Shown here in pieces: positions 10,729 through 21,683 of a stretch of 64,000 nucleotides of DNA. This stretch comes from Siphonodentalium dalli (Eukaryota; Mollusca; Scaphopoda; Gadilida; Siphonodentaliidae). The notes beneath the pieces are model-generated. The model made no database searches. It had not been told where the DNA came from and saw only the letters and a list, made by a program, of their open reading frames with translations. Numbering within the stretch: position 1 is the stretch's first letter; each line of letters begins with the position of its first letter. The translations under genes were made by a program, and so were the position numbers. Where the stretch lies: the NCBI GenBank assembly GCA_032622095.1, contig CP136063.1, positions 61,021,897 through 61,085,896 of the forward strand, in the 5' to 3' direction.

Positions 10729-13700
10729 CAGTTTGGATTTAATATTTGTAAAAATAACTAATTTAAGCAAGATTATCTTCCATTTCTATTTTGTCACCCT
10801 ACTGGAGTGTTTAATATTACTTTAAATGTAAACAAACCGAGGGTATTTGTAAATATTTGGCATAACCTATGCACGATTTTAACATGAAAGTTAGATAGTA
10901 AATACACCATTATGACCATAAGATATCGCCATTTCTGATAAATATAGCATGTTGTATTGATTAATACGATAAAGTGTATAATATTAACGAAAAATCTTGC
11001 CACTGGATATGGGAGTAAACTTCAACGTCCACATTAGACAGTTAAAGGGAGAATACATGGATATAAATCAGTAGTATCCCTGGATATAAATCAGTAGTAT
11101 CCCTGGATATAATTCAGTAGTATCCCTGGATATAAATCAGTAGTATCCCAGGATATAAATCGGTAGTATCCCTGGATATAAATCGGTAGTATCCCAGGAT
11201 ATAAATCGGTAGTATCCCTGGATATAAATCGGTAGTATCCCTGGATATAAATCGGTAGTATCCCTGGATATAAATCGGTAGTATCCCTGGATAAAAATCG
11301 GTAGTATCCCTGGATATAAATCGGTAGTATCCCTGGATATAAATCGGTAGTATCCCTGGATATAAATCGGTAGTATCCCTGGATATAAATCGGTAGTATC
11401 CCTGGATATAAATCGGTAGTATCCCTGGATATAAATCGGTAGTATCCCTGGATAAAAATCGGTAGTATCCCTGGATATAAATCGGTAGTATCCCTGGATA
11501 TAAATCGGTAGTATCCCTGGATATAAATCGGTAGTATCCCTGGATATAAATCGGTAGTATCCCTGGATATAAATCGGTAGTATCCCAGGATATAAATCGG
11601 TAGTATCCCTGGATATAAATCAGTAGTATCCCTGGATAAATCAGTAGTATCCCTGGATATAAATCGGTAGGATCCCTGGATATAAATCGGTAGTATCCCT
11701 GGATATATATCAGTAGTATCCCTGGATATAAGTCAGTAGTATCCCAAGATATAAATCAGTAGTATCCCTGGATATAAATCAGTAGTATATAAATCAGTAG
11801 TATATAAATCAGTAGTATCCCAGGATATAAATCAGTAGTATCCCTGGATATAAATCAGTAGGATGTAAATCGGTAGTATCCCTGGATATAAATCAGTAGT
11901 ATCCCTGGATATAAATCGGTAGTATCCCTGGATATAAATCGGTAGGATCCCTGGATATAAATCGGTAGTATCCCTGGATATAAATCGGTAGTATCCCTGG
12001 ATATAAATCGGTAGTATCCCTGGATATAAATCGGTAGTATCCCTGGATATATATTGGTAGTATCCCTGGATATAAATCGGTAGTATCCCTGGATATAAAT
12101 CGGTAGTATCCCTGGATATAAATCGGTAGTATCCCTGGATATAAATCTGTAGTATCCCTGGATATAAATCAGTATCACTGGATATAAATCAGTATCCCTG
12201 GATATGAATCAGTAGTATCCCTGGATATGAATCAGTATCCCTGGATATGAGTCAGTAGTATCCCTGGATATGAGTCAGTAGTATCCCTGGATATGAATCA
12301 GTAGTATCCCTGGATATAAATCAGTAGTATCCCTGGATATAAATCAATAGTATCCCTGGATATAAATCAATAGTATCCCTGGATATAAATCGGTAGTATC
12401 CCTGGATATAAATCGGTAGTATCCATGGATATAAATCGGTAGTATTCCTGGATATAAATCGGTAGTATCCCTGGATATAAATCGGTAGTATCCCTGTATA
12501 TAAATCGGTAGTATCCCTGGATATAAATCGGTAGTATCCCTGGATATATATTGGTAGTATCCCTGGATATAAATCGGTAGTATCCCTGGATATAAATCGG
12601 TAGTATCCCTGGATATAAATCGGTAGTATCCCTGGATATAAATCTGTAGTATCCCTGGATATAAATCAGTATCACTGGATATAAATCAGTATCCCTGGAT
12701 ATAAATCGGTAGTATCCCTGGATATAAATCGGTAGTATCCCTGGATATAAATCAGTATCCCTGGATATAAATCGGTAGTATCCCTGGATATAAATCGGTA
12801 GTATCCCTGGATATACGTCGGTAGTATCCCTGGATATAAGTCGGTAGTATCCCTGGATATAAATCAGTATCCCTGGATATAAATCAGTATCCCTGGATAT
12901 AAATCAGTATCCCTGGATATAAATCGGTAGTATCCCTGGATATAAATCGGTAGTATCCCTGGATATACGTCGGTAGTATCCCTGGATATAAGTCGGTAGT
13001 ATCCCTGGATATAAGTCGGTAGTATCCCTGGATATAAGTCGGTAGTATCCCTGGATATAAGTCGGTAGTATCCCTGGATATAAATCGGTAGTATCCCTGG
13101 ATATAAATCAGTAGTATCCCTGGCCTGGATATCAGTAGTATCCCTGGATATAAGTCGGTAGTATCCCTGGATATAAATCAGTAGTATCCCTGGATATAAA
13201 TCAGTAGTATCCCTGGCCTGGATATCAGTAGTATCCCTGGATATAAGTCGGTAGTATCCCTGGATATAAATCAGTAGTATCCCTGGCCTGGATATCAGTA
13301 GTATCCCTGGATATAAGTCGGTAGTATCCATGGATATAAGTCGGTAGTATCCCTGGATATAAATCGGTAGTATCCCTGGATATAAATCAGTAGTATCCCT
13401 GGCCTGGATATCAGTAGTATCCCTGGATATAAGTCGGTAGTATCCCTGGATATAAATCGGTAGTATCCCTGGATATAAATCGGTAGTATCCCTGGATATA
13501 AATCTGTAGTATCCCTGGATATAAATCAGTATCACTGGATATAAATCAGTATCCCTGGATATAAATCGGTAGTATCCCTGGATATAAATCGGTAGTATCC
13601 CTGGATATAAATCAGTATCCCTGGATATAAATCGGTAGTATCCCTGGATATAAATCGGTAGTATCCCTGGATATACGTCGGTAGTATCCCTGGATATAAG

Positions 13701-14175
13701 TCGGTAGTATCCCTGGATATAAGTCGGTAGTATCCCTGGATATAAGTCGGTAGTATCCCTGGATATAAGTCGGTAGTATCCCTGGATATAAATCGGTAGT
13801 ATCCCTGGATATAAATCAGTAGTATCCCTGGCCTGGATATCAGTAGTATCCCTGGATATAAGTCGGTAGTATCCCTGGATATAAATCAGTAGTATCCCTG
13901 GCCTGGATATAAATCAGTACTATATAAATCGGTAATATCCCTGGATATAAATCAGTAGTATCCCTACAGATATTTACCTGCTGGTCTACGTTGAAGGAAA
14001 CTTAATTTGGACTAATTGAAATAAATACAGACTATTGAAAAAGTTCCTGTCTTAATAGTTTCACCATCATCTGATTGTTATCAAATTTGATATATGGATG
14101 ACATACATAATAAAAAAGGTTAAGTTTGAATTTGTTTGGTCTCTCCATTTTTAAGTTATTGGCCTTGTCGACTTC
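10729..14175. repeat. Higher-order minisatellite unit 2 (leader 10729-11057, array 11058-13965, trailer 13966-14175)
   Basis: Leader and trailer match unit 1 almost base for base. The trailer runs straight into the next leader at CAGTTTGG. The array is about 190 bp longer than in unit 1. It includes patches of TATACGTCGG and TATAAGTCGG variants and several GGCCTGGATATCAG variants between 13110 and 13420. A secondary period of 497 bp is visible between about 11855 and 12675. Confidence 0.9.
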
Positions 14176-17100
14176 CAGTTTGGATTTAATATTTGTAAAA
14201 ATAACTAATTTAAGCAAGATTATCTTCCATTTCTATTTTGTCACCCTACTGGAGTGTTTAATATTACTTTAAATGTAAACAAACCGAGGGTATTTGTAAA
14301 TATTTGGCATAACCTATGCACGATTTTAACATGAAAGTTAGATAGTAAATACACCATTATGACCATAAGATATCGCCATTTCTGATAAATATAGCATGTT
14401 GTATTGATTAATACGATAAAGTGTATAATATTAACGAAAAATCTTGCCACTGGATATGGGAGTAAACTTCAACGTCCACATTAGACAGTTAAAGGGAGAA
14501 TACATGGATATAAATCAGTAGTATCCCTGTATATAAATCAGTAGTATCCCTGGATATAATTCAGTAGTATCCCTGGATATAAATCAGTAGTATCCCAGGA
14601 TATAAATCGGTAGTATCACTGGATATAAATCGGTAGTATCCCAGGATATAAATCGGTAGTATCCCTGGATATAAATCGGTAGTATCCCTGGATATAAATC
14701 GGTAGTATCCCTGGATAAAAATCGGTAGTATCCCTGGATATAAATCGGTAGTATCCCTGGATATAAATCGGTAGTATCCCAGGATATAAATCGGTAGTAT
14801 CCCTGGATATAAATCAGTAGTATCCCTGGATAAATCAGTAGTATCCCTGGATATAAATCGGTAGTATCCCTGGATATAAATCGGTAGGATCCCTGGATAT
14901 AAATCGGTAGTATCCCTGGATATATATCAGTAGTATCCCTGGATATAAGTCAGTAGTATCCCAAGATATAAATCAGTAGTATCCCTGGATATAAATCAGT
15001 AGTATATAAATCAGTAGTATCCCAGGATATAAATCAGTAGTATCCCTGGATATAAATCAGTAGTATCCCTGGATATAAATCGGTAGTATCCCTGGATATA
15101 AATCAGTAGTATCCCTGGATATAAATCGGTAGTATCCCTGGATATAAATCGGTAGTATCCCTGGATATAAATCGGTAGTATCCCTGGATATAAATCAGTA
15201 GTATCCCTGGATATAAATCGGTAGTATCCCTGGATATAAATCGGTAGTATCCCTGGATATAAATCGGTAGTATCCCTGGATATAAATCGGTAGTATCCCT
15301 GGATATAAATCGGTAGTATCCCTGGATATAAATCGGTAGTATCCCTGGATATAAATCAGTAGTATCCCTGGATATAAATCAGTAGTATCCCTGGATATAA
15401 ATCGATAGTATCCCTGGATATAAATCGGTAGTATCCCTGGATATAAATCGGTAGTATCCCTGGATATAAATCGGTAGTATCCCTGGATAAAAATCGGTAG
15501 TATCCCTGGATATAAATCGGTAGTATCCTTGGATATAAATCGGTAGTATCCCAGGATATAAATCGGTAGTATCCCTGGATATAAATCAGTAGTATCCCTG
15601 GATAAATCAGTAGTATCCCTGGATATAAATCGGTAGGATCCCTGGATATAAATCGGTAGTATCCCTGGATATATATCAGTAGTATCCCTGGATATAAGTC
15701 AGTAGTATCCCAAGATATAAATCAGTAGTATCCCTGGATATAAATCAGTAGTATATAAATCAGTAGTATATAAATCAGTAGTATCCCAGGATATAAATCA
15801 GTAGTATCCCTGGATATAAATCAGTAGGATGTAAATCGGTAGTATCCCTGGATATAAATCAGTAGTATCCCTGGATATAAATCGGTAGTATCCCTGGATA
15901 TAAATCGGTAGTATCCCTGGATATAAATCGGTAGTATCCCTGGATATAAATCGGTAGTATCCCTGGATATAAATCGGTAGTATCCCTGGATATATATTGG
16001 TAGTATCCCTGGATATAAATCGGTAGTATCCCTGGATATAAATCGGTAGTATCCCTGGATATAAATCGGTAGTATCCCTGGATATAAATCTGTAGTATCC
16101 CTGGATATAAATCAGTATCACTGGATATAAATCAGTATCCCTGGATATAAATCAGTAGTATCCCTGGATATGAATCAGTATCCCTGGATATGAGTCAGTA
16201 GTATCCCTGGATATGAGTCAGTAGTATCCCTGGATATAAATCAGTAGTATCCCTGGATATAAATCAGTAGTATCCCTGGATATAAATCAATAGTATCCCT
16301 GGATATAAATCATTAGTATCCCTGGATATAAATCAGTAGGATATAAATCAGTAGTATCCCTGGATATAAATCAGTAGTATCCCTGGATATAAATCGGTAG
16401 TATCCCTGGATATAAATCAATAGTATCCCTGGATATAAATCGGTAGTATCCCTGGATATAAATCGGTAGTATCCCTGGATATAAATCGGTAGTATTCCTG
16501 GATATAAATCGGTAGTATCCCTGGATATAAATCGGTAGTATCCCTGTATATAAATCGGTAGTATCCCTGGATATAAATCGGTAGTATCCCTGGATATATA
16601 TTGGTAGTATCCCTGGATATAAATCGGTAGTATCCCTGGATATAAATCGGTAGTATCCCTGGATATAAATCGGTAGTATCCCTGGATATAAATCTGTAGT
16701 ATCCCTGGATATAAATCAGTATCACTGGATATAAATCAGTATCCCTGGATATAAATCAGTAGTATCCCTGGATATGAATCAGTATCCCTGGATATGAGTC
16801 AGTAGTATCCCTGGATATGAGTCAGTAGTATCCCTGGATATAAATCAGTAGTATCCCTGGATATAAATCAGTAGTATCCCTGGATATAAATCAATAGTAT
16901 CCCTGGATATAAATCAATAGTATCCCTGGATATAAATCGGTAGTATCCCTGGATATAAATCGGTAGTATCCCTGGATATAAATCGGTAGTATTCCTGGAT
17001 ATAAATCGGTAGTATCCCTGGATATAAATCGGTAGTATCCCTGTATATAAATCGGTAGTATCCCTGGATATAAATCGGTAGTATCCCTGGATATATATTG

Positions 17101-17865
17101 GTAGTATCCCTGGATATAAATCGGTAGTATCCCTGGATATAAATCGGTAGTATCCCTGGATATAAATCGGTAGTATCCCTGGATATAAATCTGTAGTATC
17201 CCTGGATATAAATCAGTATCACTGGATATAAATCAGTATCCCTGGATATAAATCGGTAGTATCCCTGGATATAAATCGGTAGTATCCCTGGATATAAATC
17301 AGTATCCCTGGATATAAATCGGTAGTATCCCTGGATATAAATCGGTAGTATCCCTGGATATACGTCGGTAGTATCCCTGGATATAAGTCGGTAGTATCCC
17401 TGGATATAAGTCGGTAGTATCCCTGGATATAAGTCGGTAGTATCCCTGGATATAAGTCGGTAGTATCCCTGGATATAAATCGGTAGTATCCCTGGATATA
17501 AATCAGTATTATCCCTGGCCTGGATATCAGTAGTATCCCTGGATATAAGTCGGTAGTATCCCTGGATATAAATCAGTAGTATCCCTGGCCTGGATATAAA
17601 TCAGTACTATATAAATCGGTAGTATCCCTGGATATAAATCAGTAGTATCCCTACAGATATTTACCTGCTGGTCTACGTTGAAGGAAACTTAATTTGGACT
17701 AATTGAAATAAATACAGACTATTGAAAAAGTTCCTGTCTTAATAGTTTCACCATCATCTGATTGTTATCAAATTTGATATATGGATGACATACATAATAA
17801 AAAAGGTTAAGTTTGAATTTGTTTGGTCTCTCCATTTTTAAGTTATTGGCCTTGTCGACTTCCAG
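14176..17865. repeat. Higher-order minisatellite unit 3 (leader 14176-14503, array 14504-17653, trailer 17654-17865)
   Basis: This is the longest unit, with about 3.15 kb of 23-bp repeats. Two consecutive 497-bp blocks lie between about 16417 and 17222. The trailer ends at GACTTCCAG, after which sequence becomes unrelated, so the tandem series stops here. The first 100 bp of the array carry small changes such as CCCTGTATAT that separate it from unit 2. Confidence 0.9.
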
Positions 17866-18257
17866 ATTATTTTGGTTTCCGGATGAAAAAGTTCAGCTTT
17901 GAGATTGTTTTAAAATTTTGTATATAGCTTACATGAAATTTAAAATTTGGGTTCGGTTCACTACTTTTTTTTTACCGGAATTAGGTTGTCTTAATATTTC
18001 CCGATTATTTTATGAAGACTTTTTTTCTTTTTAAAAAAAATGCCACCTTTCAAATAAAGCCACCTTATTTGGGGGGGGTGTTTGACCTAGCAATCTTTTA
18101 TTACATCATTGTTATATATCACTTTGCAATAAATCAATCAATTTCTTATTTTACAAGTGTTAATATAACTTGTTCAGTTTGCACTCATACATGTATATAT
18201 CTTTAATGCACCTATTGCGCATAGTGATCTATGATTAAGAACAATATATAAGAAATG
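17866..18257. other. Intergenic DNA, nothing recognised
   Basis: AT-rich sequence with a short G-run near 18071. The open frame at 18012-18206 shows no domain. Confidence 0.4.
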
Positions 18258-18385
18258 AACGGTGGTTTCAATGTGGTCATGGGATTTTGACCGCGAGAAA
18301 AATTCAGCAAACTGCATGAACCACTTGTGGAGTTTGCTGATTTGTTATCACGGTCAAAACCCATGACCACGTTGAATCCGCCGTT
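18258..18385. repeat. 128-bp palindrome (foldback)
   Basis: AACGGTGGTTTCAATGTGGT on the left pairs with ACCACGTTGAATCCGCCGTT on the right. The match continues inward through CATGGGATTTTGACCG and CGGTCAAAACCCATG and the CAGCAAACT/AGTTTGCTG arms. The loop is short, around CATGAACCACTTG. Confidence 0.7.
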
Positions 18386-18439
18386 TAATATTTATATAAT
18401 TATGCTCTTTAAAACACTTCTCCAAATATGTTCGTTCTT

Positions 18440-18610
18440 TCGTCAAAAACACTTTTAAAATATCTCCGTCATTTCGTTTATAAAAATAGTTTCCTATTTC
18501 TATATTTCGCCCTATTTCTCTATTTCGCTGTATTTTTCTATTTCGATTTTTCGTGCTATTTCGCTGTATTTTCATATTTCGCTTTTTCGTTGTATTTCAT
18601 ATTTCGATAA
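18440..18610. repeat. Degenerate TATTTCG short tandem repeat
   Basis: CTATTTCG, TATTTCGCT and TATTTTCATATTTCG variants recur every 8-18 bases on the plus strand, giving a strand-asymmetric tract without G outside the CG. The Phe/Tyr-rich frame across it reflects only this repeat. Confidence 0.6.
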
Positions 18611-19502
18611 TTCGCTATATTTGACATATTATGGGATATGGGATTATATGATAACCAACATTCTGACAATCAATCGAACATCTCGTGCCACCCGTGCTCG
18701 CGATTAGATGCCACTAGCCATCCAATCGTGAACCTCGATTACATATTGTTTGCTATCAAATCCTTGGCGTATTGGCTGACTAGATACTCAAGCAGTCTGT
18801 AATGTCCGACAATCCCCGGTCATTTCTGGGACCAATGTGTTCATAAACCTATGAACGACATTAAAAGTGACATCGCGTTACGTTCATATGTTTATGAACG
18901 CATTGAATAAGGGGGGTGTCTACCGTAACGCTATGGGGAAATCGGAAGAGATATCAGGTGTATGTAAATATAGGTACATGAACTACATACATTATAAACA
19001 GTCTGGAGCTCCATTGTATGTTATGTCCTAATAAGTTTACATATACAGGTATGGAGTAAGAACATTGCTGTGTCGAGAATAATCCCCATACAAAACTTTA
19101 GAACATTTGAATCTATACATAGTCATGTTTCCTAGACTGAATGCAACGAGTTGCTCCTCTGACAGTGAACTTAAAAATAGGTATCATGGACACCATAACG
19201 AAGAGATGATAGATTCCCAGTGTCTATCATGAAAGAACACATAAATTGGGGACTGGCATATGAACATGGCATGCAGGAGTTCATTCTGATAAATGACGCT
19301 GCACATCTGGCATACCAGATTGTACATTGTTTTGTTTACTAACAGTGCTCAAGATGTTCACATTCGCGATTGGATGGACGAATTTACCATATCATCCACG
19401 GGGTTCTTGGGTTCGGCTGACTTAAGTAAAAAAAAACAAGATGGATCACTGTCCTGAGACACATAAGTATGCCATTCATCGATGTAACAATCAGACATGC
19501 GC
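18611..19502. other. Intergenic DNA with a 70-bp dyad
   Basis: The arms ATGTGTTCATAAACCTATGA (from 18835) and TCATATGTTTATGAACGCAT (to 18903) form an imperfect dyad around a 24-bp centre. Nothing else is recognised; the minus open frames around 19358-19629 run into the following MITE. Confidence 0.45.
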
Positions 19503-19506
19503 TTAA

Positions 19507-19935
19507 CCCTTTCAGTGCCAAGTCCGATTTTTGTATCAACCCATATACCCTGTGCCAATGCATTCTCTTATATATGCGAGTCGACCATAGGTCGCCTCGC
19601 ATATATAAGAGAATGCATTGGCCTAACAATTTTTCATCATTTGTTATTATTTTTTACAATTTTAATAATTTTTTCTTATATTCTTTAACTCTTTCAGTGC
19701 CAGACTTATTTTGTAGGTTTAGTGCCAGGGAATCTTACGTTTTTCATGGGCATCAAAATTATTACTATGAATACTTGGTGATAGTTTTGAGTTATAACAT
19801 GCCCCTAAGGTTTTATCCAGTTTGTTTTTAAATTCGCTATAGCATGCTTAAGCATACCCAACAAAAATATATATAGGGCCGATTTTAGAGACCGTAAATT
19901 AGGGCCGATAAGATCGGCCCCTGGCACTGAAAGGG
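19507..19935. mobile_element. piggyBac-type MITE, complete copy 2
   Basis: TTAA (19503-19506) is followed by CCCTTTCAGTGCC. The other end reads GGCACTGAAAGGG followed by TTAA (19936-19939). These are perfect inverted ends with a TTAA duplication, the piggyBac signature. Within it, 19552-19623 is a hairpin module of about 70 bp whose arms include CCAATGCATTCTCTTATATA. The 120- and 63-codon open frames crossing it are incidental. Confidence 0.85.
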
Positions 19936-20024
19936 TTAAAATTGATTTACAGTTTTACTGGGGAAAACACCGGGTCTGGGCAATTCAGGCGATATCAGAT
20001 CAGGTTAGGTTGGTGCTGTTTTGG

Positions 20025-20240
20025 AGCAAGTCAAGCCTTGAAATAGTGTGCCTGTCATTTGCATAATGAGGTCCCCAGAGGGTGAATTTAGTGATGCTAC
20101 CCCGCTACCTGTCATTTGTAGAATGAGGTCCCCAGAGGGTGAATTTGGTGATGCTAGCTTGCTATGCGGGGTAGAATCACTAAATTCACCCTCTGGGGAC
20201 CTCATTCTGCAAATGACAGGCACACTATTCAAGGCTTGGA
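20025..20240. repeat. Palindrome with a duplicated left arm
   Basis: The block AATGAGGTCCCCAGAGGGTG occurs twice in direct order (near 20066 and 20122). It occurs once in inverse as CACCCTCTGGGGACCTCATT near 20187, with AAGCCTTGAA/TTCAAGGCTT at the outside. The long minus open frame 20005-20562 arises because mirrored sequence keeps frames open on both strands. Confidence 0.65.
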
Positions 20241-20816
20241 CCAAGTCGCGTCCTGTTATTCTTTTATAACAGGCTTTATGCCCAGAATTGGTGGCGGGAG
20301 TTAACTTGTTTGTATGTCTTTGGTTTATGTCAAATGGATGCTTTGCATACAGTAATGCCCTAAATAATCGACTCCTTAACCACAGAATAATTATGGGTAA
20401 CTTTTCAAGATTAAGTCGGAAATATGGCTTGTTGCCATTCATCGGAAAGCTCTCATATTTCCGACTTAATCCTGAAAAGTTACCCATAATTCTGCTGTGG
20501 TTAAGGAGTCGATTATTTAGGGCTTTACTGTATATGAACATATAGGGGGTAGTACTTTTCAAAGCATGACGATATCAAACATATATCAGAGGTCCATTGG
20601 AAGTCAAAACAACAAGATGTAAAAGTAAATAAAGCATTGTTTTCCAGATAATTTTTATTTGTCACACTATCAGAAAATGTATGTAAAAATATATTAAACA
20701 CTCACTTTACCTTTTTCTATCACAGTAAATGATGTATCCGTTTGAAGACAGATAATTACATTACATCTTTTCAATGAAAGTCTATTATAGAAGCGTAACG
20801 GGACGCGACTTGGTCC
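20238..20816. mobile_element. MITE-like element with 21-bp inverted ends and an internal palindrome
   Basis: GGACCAAGTCGCGTCCTGTT at 20238 is mirrored by AACGGGACGCGACTTGGTCC ending at 20816. Inside, 20342-20535 is a strong palindrome with arms CCCTAAATAATCGACTCCTT and AAGGAGTCGATTATTTAGGG. The two nested symmetries suggest one foldback formed or inserted inside another element. No coding capacity is supported. Confidence 0.55.
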
Positions 20817-21530
20817 TAAGCAGCATCAACTCATCCGATATCCCAATACATGGTCTACCTGGGAAATTTGAACACTGTACCCGGAAAGAGTGTGCAAATC
20901 CCTTGTTTTAAAACAGGACGGGTGTAAACCATGGTGCAAACCCCTGGATACACTAACAATATCCAAGGGTGCAACAGGATATCACCACCGTCCCACCCTG
21001 GATATCCCCCCATCCATCCATGACAATAATTAATTTTTATTTTATTTTATTTATTTTGTAAGTCAATTATGTTACCCCCCCCCCCCCCCCCAACCCACTG
21101 ACGAGACTACATATAATTATAACAAAAAGTCCTCTCTTTATGGTTTTATTGCTTATTTGGTTTATATATTCAAAGGTATCATGCCCGGACTGAGTGGAAT
21201 AACTCTTCTGAGTAGCGTACATTTTTTCGCCTTGAGGATTATTTTTATGAGAGGCTAGCTTCACATATCTCCTGAGAGGAGAAAACCTGTCCGCTACTCG
21301 GGAAAAGTTTACTGTTATGTTTATTATATTTTCTAGACCCAGAGCACAATGAAACACATTATTAACCTACATTTAATTGTTCTTAATTACAACTACAGTT
21401 TAACAAGCCATTTCTGTTCAAATAACGCACAAGGATACTGAATGACGCACAAATTTACGTCACAACATAGATGGGAGGCCAAATTCACATGTAATAGCTA
21501 ATTACGCTTAAGCGTAATATATAGAGAATA
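20817..21530. other. Intergenic DNA with a 17-base C run
   Basis: Bases 21075-21091 are a run of 17 C. The 96-codon minus frame at 21067-21357 ends in glycines encoded by that run and has no domain. ATTACGCTTAAGCGTAAT, a perfect 18-bp palindrome found in variant form further on, sits at 21501-21518. Confidence 0.5.
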
Positions 21531-21683
21531 CCTACGAGTTTTGGTTGAATACCCAAATTATCTCACGAGTGGGTGCAAGGAAGTACAGAATTTCCACGAG
21601 CGGCTGCAAGCCGCGAGTGGAAATTCTGTACTTCCTTGCACCCACGAATGAAATAATCCGGGTATTCAACCAAAACCCGTAGG
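21531..21683. repeat. 153-bp palindrome (foldback)
   Basis: CCTACGAGTTTTGGTTGAAT pairs with ATTCAACCAAAACCCGTAGG. GGTGCAAGGAAGTACAGAAT pairs with ATTCTGTACTTCCTTGCACC. The loop is only CTGCAAG. A single strand would form an almost uninterrupted 70-bp stem. Confidence 0.75.

Noticed and set aside
7541-14450. A conserved 69-codon minus frame in each leader (7541-7750, 10794-11003, 14241-14450) as a gene
   Set aside because: Identity among the three copies reflects recent duplication of the whole unit, including non-coding parts. No domain is visible.
9740-17222. Repeated minus-strand frames of 102-223 codons with IYIQGYYR periodicity as a repeat protein
   Set aside because: They follow from a 23-bp repeat with few stops. 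They lack flanking coding sequence and break wherever a unit loses three or more bases.
7805-17653. A CRISPR array, because of regular short repeats
   Set aside because: The 23-bp units are contiguous with no unique spacers, and the setting is animal DNA. It is a minisatellite.
20005-20562. A 185-codon minus frame as a gene
   Set aside because: It spans two palindromes, and mirrored peptide phrases such as RMRSPEGEF and NSPSGDLI show that it reads both arms.
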